Shown piece by piece: positions 17,973 to 26,501 of a stretch of DNA of 64,000 bases. The position numbers and the translations under genes were made by a program. Each line of letters opens with the position of its first letter. Within the stretch, counting starts at the first letter, position 1. The stretch comes from JBAXAM01 sp037142515 (GTDB taxonomy: Bacteria > Pseudomonadota > Gammaproteobacteria > UBA9339). The DNA is taken from contig JBAXAM010000004.1 in assembly GCA_037142515.1 (NCBI GenBank), positions 18,825 through 82,824 of the forward strand, read 5' to 3'. The notes under the pieces were generated by a model. It ran no database searches and was not told the origin of the DNA. It saw only the letters and a list, made by a program, of their open reading frames with translations.

Positions 17973-18021
17973 CTGCGACAGAATACCAGTACTTGAGTAA
18001 AAATTCAAAATTATGCGGGTA

Positions 18022-18378
18022 TTATGCTTTTTTGATAGGAATTAAATTAACATGTAATGGATTTGGTTGTAAATCATAAACCGCACCTGTTCCATAATCG
18101 ACGAGACTGCCAAGCATGACCCCAGCTCCACCCAAAGATGGGACCAGTGCTGTTGTATGTGTGTGATAACCATCTTTTTCAATTGTAATGTTCAGTGTAT
18201 CTTTTCGTTTTGCTGATATGGTACACGGAGATACACAATTTTGGCCATCAGAGAATGACACATTGGCTCCAGCTGGCGTGGTGTGTATAGAAACGGTTTG
18301 TTTTGTGCCTCTAACCATTGTCGCGCAGCCACTACACAATAATACCGATAGCATTATTGTGGTAATTTTTCTCAACAT
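18022..18378 (-). CDS. Small PEGA-type lipoprotein
   Basis: 118 residues with a lipoprotein signal: basic start, hydrophobic IMLSVLLCSGC with lipobox L-C-S-G-C and the acylated Cys at residue 18. The mature part has the PEGA-like beta pattern (VSIHTTPAGANVSF, then CVSPCTIS, then LNITIEKDGYHTH) and a Gly-rich stretch. Such proteins are common in gammaproteobacteria and are sometimes mislabelled as translation factors; their role is unknown. Two further cysteines (QNC and SPC) could form a disulfide. GAGGAAA precedes the ATG. It lies between the pil operon and mrcA and is divergent from pilM. Confidence 0.8.
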   Translation of the reverse strand: MLRKITTIMLSVLLCSGCATMVRGTKQTVSIHTTPAGANVSFSDGQNCVSPCTISAKRKDTLNITIEKDGYHTHTTALVPSLGGAGVMLGSLVDYGTGAVYDLQPNPLHVNLIPIKKA

Positions 18379-18439
18379 AATAAATTTCCTCTTTTTAATA
18401 TAAGTAGTTGTTTTTGTTCTTTCATCGTAGCATGTGATT

Positions 18440-18456
18440 GTTAAGGTTTTCTTAAC
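18440..18456. repeat. Short inverted repeat upstream of pilM
   Basis: Arms GTTAAG (18440-18445) and CTTAAC (18451-18456) around a 5-base spacer in the divergent gap between the PEGA lipoprotein and pilM. It could be an operator or chance in AT-rich DNA. Confidence 0.3.
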
Positions 18457-18509
18457 CCCGCATTTTTACCTGTATTGTGTTACCAGGTTTAACGAATAAA
18501 CTTATCTAT

Positions 18510-19448
18510 ATGCAGCTAAAAAACATACTACAAAAAATTAAACCAAAAGCTGAAGGTTTGCTTGGGATTGATATAAACGCCAATTCAATTCGTCTAGTTG
18601 AACTGTCGCATTTTGGATCTAGTTATCTGGTTGAAGCGTGTGTAAATATAACGCTAGATACTCCTGCATCTGATGATTTGATTGTTGCAATGCTCAAAAA
18701 AACGGTTGAGCAAGCGCAATGTAACACTAGAAATGCTGCGGTTGCATTGGCGCATTCGGCAATTATTTTTAAAGAAATCAAAATTGCGTCAAGCTTGTCT
18801 GAAGAAGAAATAGAGGCTTTTCTGCAGTTTAATATTGAAAAATATATTGGTGAGTCGGCCAATAGTATTAGTTTTGATTATCAGATTATTGAGACGCCAA
18901 TAAGAATCGATGAGTGTGTAATGTTGCGGTTAATTACAGTACGGCGTGAACGGGTAGAAAAATGCATAAAGCTACTACGTGCAGCCAATCTTTATCCAAA
19001 AATAGTTGATATCGATTCATGCGCTTTAGAACGAGCCGTACGTAGGCAATTTAAAGATATTGTTGGGTTGATTGCAATCATAAATATTGATGTCGAAGCT
19101 ATATTGATAGTAGTAATCGATGCTGAAAAAACAGTGTATGCGCACGAAGATTTTATGCATATGGAAGAGACGCAATCAGTTGTACAAATTATCGTGCAAC
19201 TTAAATTAAAATTACAGCTGGTTTTTGCTTCTTTGCACCAGAGGCTGGAGAAAATAGTTTTAGCTGGAGAAAAAGCAATGTTGTCAGAATTAAGAGGCGT
19301 GGTTAATGATCAGTTTAATGTACAAACTGTAATTGCTGATCCATTTTTTGGTATGAAATTATCTCCTACTGTTACACAAAATATAACGCCGGCAATGTTA
19401 ATTAGTTGTGGTTTGGCGTTGAGAGTGGCTGATGGTAACTGGAATTAA
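18510..19448 (+). CDS. pilM: Type IV pilus assembly ATPase-like protein PilM
   Basis: PilM is an actin-like cytoplasmic protein that binds the N-terminus of PilN and links the inner-membrane PilNO platform of the type IV pilus/competence machine. I start at the ATG at 18510 (312 residues), since the conserved opening GLLGIDINANSIRLVELS then follows a short basic leader; a GTG at 18477 would add 11 unconserved residues. The actin-like phosphate loops and the later IGLIAIINIDVEAIL segment fit the family. Neither start has a strong Shine-Dalgarno. The end overlaps the start of pilN by 17 bases. Equivalent to HofM/ComA in other naming schemes. Confidence 0.9.
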   Translation: MQLKNILQKIKPKAEGLLGIDINANSIRLVELSHFGSSYLVEACVNITLDTPASDDLIVAMLKKTVEQAQCNTRNAAVALAHSAIIFKEIKIASSLSEEEIEAFLQFNIEKYIGESANSISFDYQIIETPIRIDECVMLRLITVRRERVEKCIKLLRAANLYPKIVDIDSCALERAVRRQFKDIVGLIAIINIDVEAILIVVIDAEKTVYAHEDFMHMEETQSVVQIIVQLKLKLQLVFASLHQRLEKIVLAGEKAMLSELRGVVNDQFNVQTVIADPFFGMKLSPTVTQNITPAMLISCGLALRVADGNWN

Positions 19449-19962
19449 TTTATTGCCATGGCGTAGTTCATTGCGCCTTGAAAAGGAACGTTCTTTTAGA
19501 AGGCAAATACTAGTTGTTTTGGGGGTTGTGGTAATTATCTTAGTGGTATGGCACTTGGTGTTGCGGTGCCAAATTAATACAGTAATAAAACAAACAACCC
19601 ATGTGCGTAAGCAGCTTTCTTTGCTGCAGCGACGATCGCAAGACAAAAGTGGCGTCAAGCAAGAACGGCAAAAATCAGAGTATATTGTTGGCAGAATTAT
19701 AAATTTAGAAAAGCGACGAATTGAATTAATACGGGTTTTTGAAAATTTACACCGTGGTATGACAGCAGGCTTACAGTTGACTCAGTTGGTTATTAAAAAG
19801 GACGGTGCGAAATTATTTGGCAAGGCCAATTCAATGTTTGGTATTATGCAACTTATAAAAAGCTTTTCTCAAACAAAGTGCGCTATGCCGTTAGTGGAAA
19901 AAATAAACAGGCAAGGTGATGAATATAATTTCGTGGTGTTATTATCTTTGCGATGCATATAA
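19432..19962 (+). CDS. pilN: Type IV pilus assembly protein PilN
   Basis: A single-pass inner-membrane protein of the pilus alignment complex. The 176-residue sequence opens with the signature INLLPWR (residues ~5-11), the segment that PilM binds, followed by a membrane span (about 26-43, ILVVLGVVVIILVVWHLVL), a coiled coil, and a small ferredoxin-like periplasmic domain. It overlaps pilM by 17 bases and its stop overlaps the pilO-pilP start by 10 bases, so the operon is translationally coupled. Confidence 0.9.
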   Translation: MVTGINLLPWRSSLRLEKERSFRRQILVVLGVVVIILVVWHLVLRCQINTVIKQTTHVRKQLSLLQRRSQDKSGVKQERQKSEYIVGRIINLEKRRIELIRVFENLHRGMTAGLQLTQLVIKKDGAKLFGKANSMFGIMQLIKSFSQTKCAMPLVEKINRQGDEYNFVVLLSLRCI

Positions 19963-20762
19963 ATAAAAAACAATTTATTATTTATCTTGGAGGCGCCTTA
20001 TTGTCTCTAGTATTAGGTTATGTGGCGGATATAAATTTTTTACAGAAAAGACTCTATCTTGTACGGGAGCAAAAAATAAAAACCAGTCAGTTATTGCAAG
20101 TCAAAAGACAAGAAATACAAAAAGAAATAGCGCCAGTGCGGTATGTAGCAAAACTAAAGTGGTTTAATAATAGTTTCGATATTACTGATATTTTAAATAG
20201 CTTAGAGAAGGCCGTAACTTATTCTCAAGTAGAATTGCAAGTGATTGAACCACAAGCTATCAAAGAAGATGATGTTTTTATTGTATATCCAGTAAAACTT
20301 ACAATTGTAGGACAATATAAAAATTTATTGGGGTTTATTAATGCTGTGTTTAAGCAGTCTTATTTTATAGTATTTGAAGAGTTAATTTTGCAAAAGAAAG
20401 AAGACAATAAAGGCGATGAGCTGAATATACAGGCTTTAATAACTGTTTATAGAAATAAAACACTTATACCGGAAGGTGCAACTAAAGAATCTTTACCGTT
20501 GAGCGATAGTGTTGTCAAGCTGCCGGAACACGATGTTTTTATGAAAGCGATTGGCAAGACGAGTTTGTTTTTGTGGGCAATCAGCGAGCTAACTTTTCTT
20601 GGAATGATAAAACAAGGACAAAATATTTATGGATTTGTCGGCGATCCAGCAGGCGGAATTCATCGTGTGGTTGTTGGCGATAAAATTGGTTTAAAACAAA
20701 GCAAAATTACGACAATAGATGAGCGCGGGATTGTTGCGGCAGGCGTATTTATCGGGAGATGA
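19953..20762 (+). CDS. pilO: Fused PilO-PilP pilus alignment protein
   Basis: One 269-residue reading frame contains both subunits that are usually encoded separately. Residues about 1-175 are PilO-like: an N-terminal membrane span (YLGGALLSLVLGYVADI), a coiled coil, and a ferredoxin-like domain ending near ALITVYRN. Residues about 205-269 are PilP-like: LSELTFLG-type segment (AISELTFLGMIKQGQNIYG), then GFVGDPAGGIHRVVVGDKIG and a KITTIDERGIV strand. Separate PilP is a lipoprotein; here there is no second signal or lipobox, so the PilP domain would be tethered through the PilO anchor. The frame is continuous through the junction, with no sign of a removed stop. The next gene, pilQ, starts 5 bases after the stop. 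Confidence 0.87.
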   Translation: MHINKKQFIIYLGGALLSLVLGYVADINFLQKRLYLVREQKIKTSQLLQVKRQEIQKEIAPVRYVAKLKWFNNSFDITDILNSLEKAVTYSQVELQVIEPQAIKEDDVFIVYPVKLTIVGQYKNLLGFINAVFKQSYFIVFEELILQKKEDNKGDELNIQALITVYRNKTLIPEGATKESLPLSDSVVKLPEHDVFMKAIGKTSLFLWAISELTFLGMIKQGQNIYGFVGDPAGGIHRVVVGDKIGLKQSKITTIDERGIVAAGVFIGR

Positions 20763-20766
20763 AGAT

Positions 20767-21897
20767 TTGAAATACGTGATTTTATTTTTATTTATAATGG
20801 CACTAAGTAATGTAGTTCTTGCGGCCAATGATTCAACGCGGCAAATTTCGGTTAATTTTGCAAACATTAAAACTCGTGATTTACTGCAGATTTTAACTGA
20901 ACACTCTGGTAAAAGTGTAATCATAAGCGAAAAAATTGGTGGCAAAATTAATATTAATTTGCGCAAAATCTCGTGGCATGAGGCATTAGATAGTGTTCTA
21001 CAAATGCAGGGTTTGGTTAAGCGTGAAACAGCTAATGTTATTACAATTGTGCCTCTTGGTGAACTCGATAAAAAAGAGCAGTTAGTTGTGCAGCCAGCGG
21101 TTTTTAATTTGCACCACGCATCAGCTGATAGTGTTTCCAAAATACTAGGACCGGCTGGAGTGTTATCATCAGTTGGTAAAGCTGGTGCAGAAGCTCGTAC
21201 TAATATGTTGGTCGTCGCGGATACCAGCGACAAAATTGCAGCTTTAAAAAACCTGTTGCAGCAAGTCGATATTCCGGTTAAACAAGTTTTAATTGAAGCG
21301 CGAATTGTTTGCGTAGATGAAAAATTTGTCAGAGATTTGGGTTTAAAATTTGGTATGACGCAAGCTGCTGGTTTATATCATGCAAAATTAAATAATAGCT
21401 CATTACTTGATTTAGAATTGGCAGCGCTTGAAAGTGAAGGCCGTGGTAGAGTTATTTCCAGCCCAAAATTATTAACCACTGATCGTCAGGCAGCTTATAT
21501 TGAGTCTGGTGCAGAAATTCCCTATCAAGAAAAAACTAAAGAGGGTGATACGAGTACTGCTTTTAAAAAAGCAGTATTAAGCTTAAAAGTTACTCCAGAA
21601 ATTGTGGCTGCAAATACCGTTAATTTATTATTGCAGCTTAATCAAGATAAAGTTAGCCAACTAACAGTTAATGGTGTGCCGGCAATTGATACCCGCAAAA
21701 TTCAAACACAAGCGTTGGTACATAGTGGTGAAACAATTGTACTTGGTGGAATTTATGAATGGAGCAAAAGCAATAATACCATTAGTGTGCCAGTTTTAGG
21801 TAAAATTCCTGTGCTCGGTTTGCTTTTTCGTAAACAAGAAACCAAAATGGAGCGCAGGGAGCTTTTAATGTTTGTTACTCCGCGGATTGTTAAGTAA
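20767..21897 (+). CDS. pilQ: Short secretin PilQ
   Basis: Forms the outer-membrane secretin ring for the pilus or for DNA uptake. I place the start at TTG 20767 (376 residues): it gives a clean signal peptide (KYVILFLFIMALSNVVLA) and has GGGAG 8 bases upstream inside the end of pilO-pilP; an ATG at 20719 in the same frame would put 16 polar residues ahead of the signal. The mature protein has an STN-like domain (FANIKTRDLLQILTEHSGKS), one N1-type secretin domain and the secretin core ending in SVPVLGKIPVLGLLFRK and ERRELLMFVTPRIVK. The N-terminal AMIN peptidoglycan-binding repeats of full PilQ are absent, making it similar in size to HofQ/ComE. aroK-aroB, usual downstream neighbours, are missing. 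Confidence 0.92.
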   Translation: MKYVILFLFIMALSNVVLAANDSTRQISVNFANIKTRDLLQILTEHSGKSVIISEKIGGKININLRKISWHEALDSVLQMQGLVKRETANVITIVPLGELDKKEQLVVQPAVFNLHHASADSVSKILGPAGVLSSVGKAGAEARTNMLVVADTSDKIAALKNLLQQVDIPVKQVLIEARIVCVDEKFVRDLGLKFGMTQAAGLYHAKLNNSSLLDLELAALESEGRGRVISSPKLLTTDRQAAYIESGAEIPYQEKTKEGDTSTAFKKAVLSLKVTPEIVAANTVNLLLQLNQDKVSQLTVNGVPAIDTRKIQTQALVHSGETIVLGGIYEWSKSNNTISVPVLGKIPVLGLLFRKQETKMERRELLMFVTPRIVK

Positions 21898-22061
21898 AAG
21901 GGACCTATTTTTTGAGGCAAACTAATGTTTTTGCTTAAATATCTGGCATCGCTCATGCTTTAGTGACATACTCTTCGCCTTTATGTTTAATTTAACTACT
22001 TGATAAATCCCATGACTTTATTATTGTGGTAGACTGTAGTTGTGAGGAAAATATTTTATTT

Positions 22062-23882
22062 ATGACATCTAATATACGAAACATTGCAATTATTGCTCAT
22101 GTCGATCACGGTAAAACTACGTTGGTTGATCAATTACTGCGTCAGTCAGGCACGTTAAAGCAAAAGCTTGGACTTGCAAAGACTGAAAACTTAGTAATGG
22201 ATTCCAATGAATTAGAACGCGAACGCGGAATCACTATTTTGGCGAAAAACACTTCAATTGAGTGGGAAGGCTATAAAATTAATATTGTTGATACTCCTGG
22301 ACATGCAGATTTTGGTGGTGAAGTTGAGCGGGTATTATCAATGGTGGACTCAGTATTGTTATTGGTTGATGCTGTTGACGGACCAATGCCGCAAACGCGA
22401 TTCGTTACTCAGAAAGCTTTTGCACAGGGGTTGAATCCGATTGTTGTAGTTAATAAAGTTGATCGTCCCAATGCGCGTCCAGATTGGGTGGTTGATCGTG
22501 TATTTGATTTATTCGATAAACTGGGAGCAACAGATAAACAACTAGATTTTCCGATTATTTATACTTCAGCAACTAAAGGTTTCGCTACGCTTGACTTACA
22601 GCAGCCAGCTACTGATATGTCGGTGTTGTTTCAGCTAATTGTGGACCGTGTTCCGCCACCACAAGTTGATCCTGACGCACCGCTGCAAATGCAAATTAGC
22701 TCTTTAGATTATTCAAGCTATGTTGGAACTATTGGTATTGGTCGAATCAAACACGGCAGAATGCGTAGAAATATGTCAGTTATAGTTATCGATCGTGAGG
22801 GCAAAACACGCTCCAGTCGAATATTGCAGATTTTAGGGTTTTTAGGCCTAAGTCGCTATGAAATTGAAGAGGCTGGTGCGGGTGATATTGTTGCTATTAC
22901 TGGCGCAGGAGATTTAAAAATTTCCGATACTTTATGTGATCCCTCTGCAGTAAATGCTCTGCCGCCGCTTGCGATTGACGAGCCAACAATTAGCATGACT
23001 TTTGAAGTTAACACTTCACCGTTTGCTGGACGCGAAGGTAAATTTTTAACAAGTCGCCAATTGCGTGAGCGCCTTTATCGTGAGCTTTTACATAATGTAG
23101 CGCTGCGGGTCGAAGATACAGAATCAGCAGAAAGATTTAAAGTTTCTGGGAGAGGTGAGTTACATCTTGGTATATTAATCGAAACGATGCGGCGTGAAGG
23201 CTATGAATTAGCCGTGGCGCAACCACAAGTAATTATAAAAACCATTGATGGGCAGCAGTGCGAGCCATATGAATTTTTAGTTGCGGATGTTGAGGAAAAG
23301 CACCAAGGCGCGACTATGGAAGCTTTGGGATCGAGGAAGGCTGAGTTAACTAATATGCAGCCTGATAATTTAGGGCGCGTACGTTTGGAATACATGATTC
23401 CTACCCGTGGTTTGATGGGATTCCAAACTGAATTTATGATACTAACGTCTGGTGGTGGTGTTTTGCATCATGTTTTTGATCACTATGGCCCCGTTAAACC
23501 AGGAGTTTTGGGTGAGCGTGGGCGTGGTGTATTAGTTGCTAATAGTCCTGGTAAATCTACAGGATTTGCTTTGTTTAATCTGCAAGAACGTAGTCAATTA
23601 CTAATTGGCCCACAAACTGAAGTTTATGAAGGTATGATCGTCGGTATTAATTCGCGGAATGAAGACTTGGTGGTAAACCCAACTAAAGCAAAGCAGTTAA
23701 CTAATATGCGCGCTGCTGGTAGTGACGAAAATGTTATTTTGACTCCGCCTGTGCGTATGAGTTTGGAAAGAGCTTTGGAGTTTATCGAGGAAGATGAATT
23801 GGTGGAAATTACCCCTACCCAGATGCGTTTGCGTAAAAAAATTCTTAAAGCAACTGATCGTAAAAGAATTAGCCGAACGTGA
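22062..23882 (+). CDS. typA: Translational GTPase TypA/BipA
   Basis: Ribosome-associated GTPase needed for ribosome assembly or growth at low temperature and under stress. I use the ATG at 22062 (606 residues), which has GAGGA upstream and gives the family opening NIRNIAIIAHVDHGKTTLVD; an upstream GTG at 22026 is in frame but unconserved. G1 is AHVDHGKT, G2 lies in RERGITI, G3 is DTPGHADFGGEVERV and G4 is NKVD. Domains II, III and V and the C-terminal domain (YMIPTRGLMGFQTEF, SPGKSTGFALFNLQERS) follow, with the length normal. It is convergent with the speB operon, stop codons 25 bases apart. Confidence 0.97.
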   Translation: MTSNIRNIAIIAHVDHGKTTLVDQLLRQSGTLKQKLGLAKTENLVMDSNELERERGITILAKNTSIEWEGYKINIVDTPGHADFGGEVERVLSMVDSVLLLVDAVDGPMPQTRFVTQKAFAQGLNPIVVVNKVDRPNARPDWVVDRVFDLFDKLGATDKQLDFPIIYTSATKGFATLDLQQPATDMSVLFQLIVDRVPPPQVDPDAPLQMQISSLDYSSYVGTIGIGRIKHGRMRRNMSVIVIDREGKTRSSRILQILGFLGLSRYEIEEAGAGDIVAITGAGDLKISDTLCDPSAVNALPPLAIDEPTISMTFEVNTSPFAGREGKFLTSRQLRERLYRELLHNVALRVEDTESAERFKVSGRGELHLGILIETMRREGYELAVAQPQVIIKTIDGQQCEPYEFLVADVEEKHQGATMEALGSRKAELTNMQPDNLGRVRLEYMIPTRGLMGFQTEFMILTSGGGVLHHVFDHYGPVKPGVLGERGRGVLVANSPGKSTGFALFNLQERSQLLIGPQTEVYEGMIVGINSRNEDLVVNPTKAKQLTNMRAAGSDENVILTPPVRMSLERALEFIEEDELVEITPTQMRLRKKILKATDRKRISRT

Positions 23883-23907
23883 TAGGAGGAGAACTTAACT
23901 TGAGAGG

Positions 23908-24777
23908 TTATGCAATAATGCCATTAACTGTAGCAAATTTATAACTTAGAATTTTATATATTAACTTGGCTACAAGGAAATCAGGAGCTTTATTGGTTGG
24001 TGTGGGAGCTAGTTCAACAATATCCATTCCAACAATTTCTTTTTCTTTACAAACAGTGCGTATTAAACTAATAACTTGATACCAGTTTAATCCTCCTGGT
24101 TCAGGTGTACCAGTGGAGGGTATTAACCCAGAGTCAAAGACATCAACATCAAGTGACAAATAAACTTTTCCACTTAATTTTTTTATAACTTGAAAAATCC
24201 ACTGATTGTTACTGCAACAAATATCTTCAGCTAAAAATAAATTTCCTCGCTTAAAAATAGGTCTTTCGGAAACATCCATGCTTCTAATCCCTACAGAAAC
24301 AATGTTGTTGACTTTTTCTCTTGCACGAGCCATTACCGAAGCATGGCTAAATTTATTATTTTCATAACTTTCTCGCAGATCCGCGTGGGCATCAAGATGC
24401 AAAATAGAAATGTTTTTGTAAAAATCCTTGTGTGCAATTATGGGACCGATTGCTACAGAATGATCACCCCCCAAGGTTACAACGAATTTTTTATCGCGCA
24501 GAAAACAAGAAGTTTTTTTATAAGCCTGAGCAATCATTTTTTTTGAAATTTCACCTTTAATTGGTTGGTTGGTAAAAATACCATGTTTATAAACTTCAGT
24601 TTCGGTCTCAATATCGTAGAGCTCAACTTGTTGCGAAGCGGTAATTATAGCTTTTGGCCCTTTTGCTGCTCCTTTCAACCAAGAAACACTTTTATCAAAG
24701 GCTATTGGCAATATCACAATTTTGGAAGTTTCGTATTGGGAAAACTTTTTAGTTAGTCCAGCGAAATGGTCAGACAT
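23908..24777 (-). CDS. speB: Agmatinase (ureohydrolase family)
   Basis: Hydrolyses agmatine to putrescine and urea with a binuclear manganese centre. The 289-residue protein has all the family metal motifs: GGDHS (103-107), DAHAD (129-133) with the downstream FSHAS, and SLDVDVFD, followed by STGTPEPGGL, whose Glu contributes to guanidinium binding. Arginase and formiminoglutamase belong to the same family, but the immediately preceding gene makes agmatine, which favours agmatinase. Third gene of the three-gene reverse-strand operon that runs from 26370 to 23908, with 7 bases to the decarboxylase gene. Confidence 0.92.
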   Translation of the reverse strand: MSDHFAGLTKKFSQYETSKIVILPIAFDKSVSWLKGAAKGPKAIITASQQVELYDIETETEVYKHGIFTNQPIKGEISKKMIAQAYKKTSCFLRDKKFVVTLGGDHSVAIGPIIAHKDFYKNISILHLDAHADLRESYENNKFSHASVMARAREKVNNIVSVGIRSMDVSERPIFKRGNLFLAEDICCSNNQWIFQVIKKLSGKVYLSLDVDVFDSGLIPSTGTPEPGGLNWYQVISLIRTVCKEKEIVGMDIVELAPTPTNKAPDFLVAKLIYKILSYKFATVNGIIA

Positions 24778-24784
24778 ATTTTTC

Positions 24785-25336
24785 CTACATAACGAACACG
24801 GCGGCCGATATAACCGTAGTCCATAAACCGTGTTTATTACCCTCTGCTGATTGGCAAATATTTCGACTCAAGAACTTGTGATCGCTCGCTCTATAATGTT
24901 TTTTTCTCTCATCCCAGGCTTGGCCTGGATCAAAAGATATTCCTAAAGTCGTAGCTAACATGGTGGCAGCCAAATCTTCGGCATATTCTCCTGAAATGCG
25001 TGCAGTTTCTCCAAAATTATGGTGTTCAGAAAGGTATCCATAATGTGAGCAATCATTAGGGACAGCAAGGCCGATAGCTGCGGAAATTAATCGGTTTGGC
25101 TCGTTTGTTTCGGTTCTTGCCATTACACAAAACACCACTTGTCCAGGGTTTAATAATTTTAACCCTTCCTTAGAAGAGACAATTTTGCATTTTGGAGGGA
25201 AGATACTAGAAACATATACCAAATTACACTTTTCTATTCCTGCAGCTCGTAGGGCCGCCTCAAAAGAAGCTAGTTTATCTTTGTGTGTACCAGAACCCTT
25301 AACAAAAAACATTTTTTTAGGAACAAAATTTTCCAT
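24785..25336 (-). CDS. Pyruvoyl-dependent arginine decarboxylase
   Basis: Converts arginine to agmatine using a covalent pyruvoyl group made by self-cleavage. The 183-residue proenzyme has the maturation site VSSIFPP with Ser43-Ser44; by analogy with the Methanocaldococcus enzyme, cleavage between the two serines gives a beta chain and a pyruvoyl-capped alpha chain. The substrate/trimer segments VFCVMARTETNEPNRLISAA and GYLSEHHNFGE also match. Size and motif exclude the PLP-dependent SpeA. In Chlamydia the related AaxB works in acid resistance with an arginine-agmatine antiporter; no antiporter is seen here, and the agmatinase next door points to putrescine synthesis instead. Confidence 0.93.
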   Translation of the reverse strand: MENFVPKKMFFVKGSGTHKDKLASFEAALRAAGIEKCNLVYVSSIFPPKCKIVSSKEGLKLLNPGQVVFCVMARTETNEPNRLISAAIGLAVPNDCSHYGYLSEHHNFGETARISGEYAEDLAATMLATTLGISFDPGQAWDERKKHYRASDHKFLSRNICQSAEGNKHGLWTTVISAAVFVM

Positions 25337-25347
25337 TATATCCTCGC

Positions 25348-26370
25348 TTATTTATCTAAGAATGCATTGTAGTTTTTTGACTGCCTACTTTTCCATGCTT
25401 TTTGATGATAGGCATAACTGGCTACTAGAGGTAGAGCTATAGTAGCTTCAGCGAAAACCATTTGTTCAAAGTCATTACTGACTTTGCCCCATGAGTGAGC
25501 CTCCTTAAGGGTAGAGCCAGATAAGGCACCATCTCGTTCATCTGCAACTGTAATTTGAATAGCATATTTGTGCATATCAGCTTTTGCTCCAACTATCTCG
25601 GCGGCAACCGTAATATCTTGAGCAAAGTTTTTCGGTGCACCACCACCGATCATTAATAAGCCGGTAGTTTTAGCTTTAACTTTTATTTTGGTTAATTCCA
25701 AAAAATCCTTAACCGAATCTATAGTTACCATGTTGTTATTTTTTCGATGCCATTGATGATGAACTAATCCAAATCCAGCGCTACAATCTGAAAAAGCTGG
25801 AACAAAAATAGGAACATTTTTAACGTAAGCTTGTTTTACTATAGAATCATCGCCTATATTTTGTTCTGATAGATATTTGCCCATAGCAATAATAAATTCT
25901 CTTGATGAGTATGGATGAGAGGGGAGTCCGTTTGCAATTTTAGCAATCGTCATATCGCATTTTCGCAACTCGTCCTCATCGATATAAGTATCGTAAATTC
26001 TATCAATATGATGATCGAATAGAGCGTGATCATTAGCAAAAGGAGATCCTTGATAGTGTTTAAATCCTAAACCCTCAAAAAAATCTTGATCAACAATAAT
26101 TGCTCCAGTCGAAACAATAGCATCAACCATATTGTTTTCTATTAAGTCGAAGACAACTTTTTTCAATCCAGCACTAAATAATGATCCGGCCAGGCATAAT
26201 ATAATTGAGCAACTAGAATCTTTTAGCATGGTGGTGTAAATTTCTGCTGCACGAGCTAAATTTCTCGCTTGAAAGGCCATATTTTTATATTGCTCAATCA
26301 ATGGAGTCGCATCAAATTTTTTGATATCTAGATGTTGAATCTTAGTGGCCAATAAATCTTCTTTTTTCAT
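25348..26370 (-). CDS. Deoxyhypusine synthase-like protein
   Basis: Member of the deoxyhypusine synthase/homospermidine synthase fold, NAD-dependent enzymes that transfer an aminobutyl group from spermidine. The 340-residue length and the catalytic lysine segment IGGGAPKNFAQD, with Lys247 in the place of the enzyme-imine lysine, are visible, as are NAD-site segments STGAIIVDQDFF and VPAFSDCSAGFG. Bacteria lack eIF5A, so protein deoxyhypusination is unlikely; homospermidine or a related polyamine is the usual hypothesis. First gene of the operon with arginine decarboxylase (11-base gap) and agmatinase, giving a plausible route arginine-agmatine-putrescine-higher polyamine. AGGA precedes the ATG. 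The exact product is inference. Confidence 0.88.
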   Translation of the reverse strand: MKKEDLLATKIQHLDIKKFDATPLIEQYKNMAFQARNLARAAEIYTTMLKDSSCSIILCLAGSLFSAGLKKVVFDLIENNMVDAIVSTGAIIVDQDFFEGLGFKHYQGSPFANDHALFDHHIDRIYDTYIDEDELRKCDMTIAKIANGLPSHPYSSREFIIAMGKYLSEQNIGDDSIVKQAYVKNVPIFVPAFSDCSAGFGLVHHQWHRKNNNMVTIDSVKDFLELTKIKVKAKTTGLLMIGGGAPKNFAQDITVAAEIVGAKADMHKYAIQITVADERDGALSGSTLKEAHSWGKVSNDFEQMVFAEATIALPLVASYAYHQKAWKSRQSKNYNAFLDK

Positions 26371-26405
26371 TTAAAAAAATCCTCCATAGTCAATACTTAC
26401 CATAT

Positions 26406-26435
26406 GATATAGCTCATTGTGGATTTGTCCAACAA
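26406..26435 (-). promoter_or_regulatory. Candidate promoter of the polyamine operon
   Basis: On the reverse strand, TTGTTG (26430-26435) and TATATC (26406-26411) are 18 bases apart, about 36 bases upstream of the deoxyhypusine synthase-like start. It lies just beside the forward promoter of xseB, so the two would compete for space. Confidence 0.4.
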
Positions 26436-26441
26436 ATAGTT

Positions 26442-26471
26442 TTGTTCAAACCAAATATACCCTGCTATACT
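26442..26471 (+). promoter_or_regulatory. Candidate promoter of xseB-ispA
   Basis: TTGTTC (26442-26447) and TATACT (26466-26471) with an 18-base spacer, 30 bases before the xseB ATG. Matches to sigma70 consensus are 4 of 6 and 5 of 6. Confidence 0.45.
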
Positions 26472-26501
26472 AACTACCGATAATTGGTCTAGGCAAAAGC
26501 C

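Noticed and set aside
25348..26370. True deoxyhypusine synthase acting on eIF5A
   Set aside because: Bacteria have no eIF5A substrate, and the operon context is polyamine synthesis.
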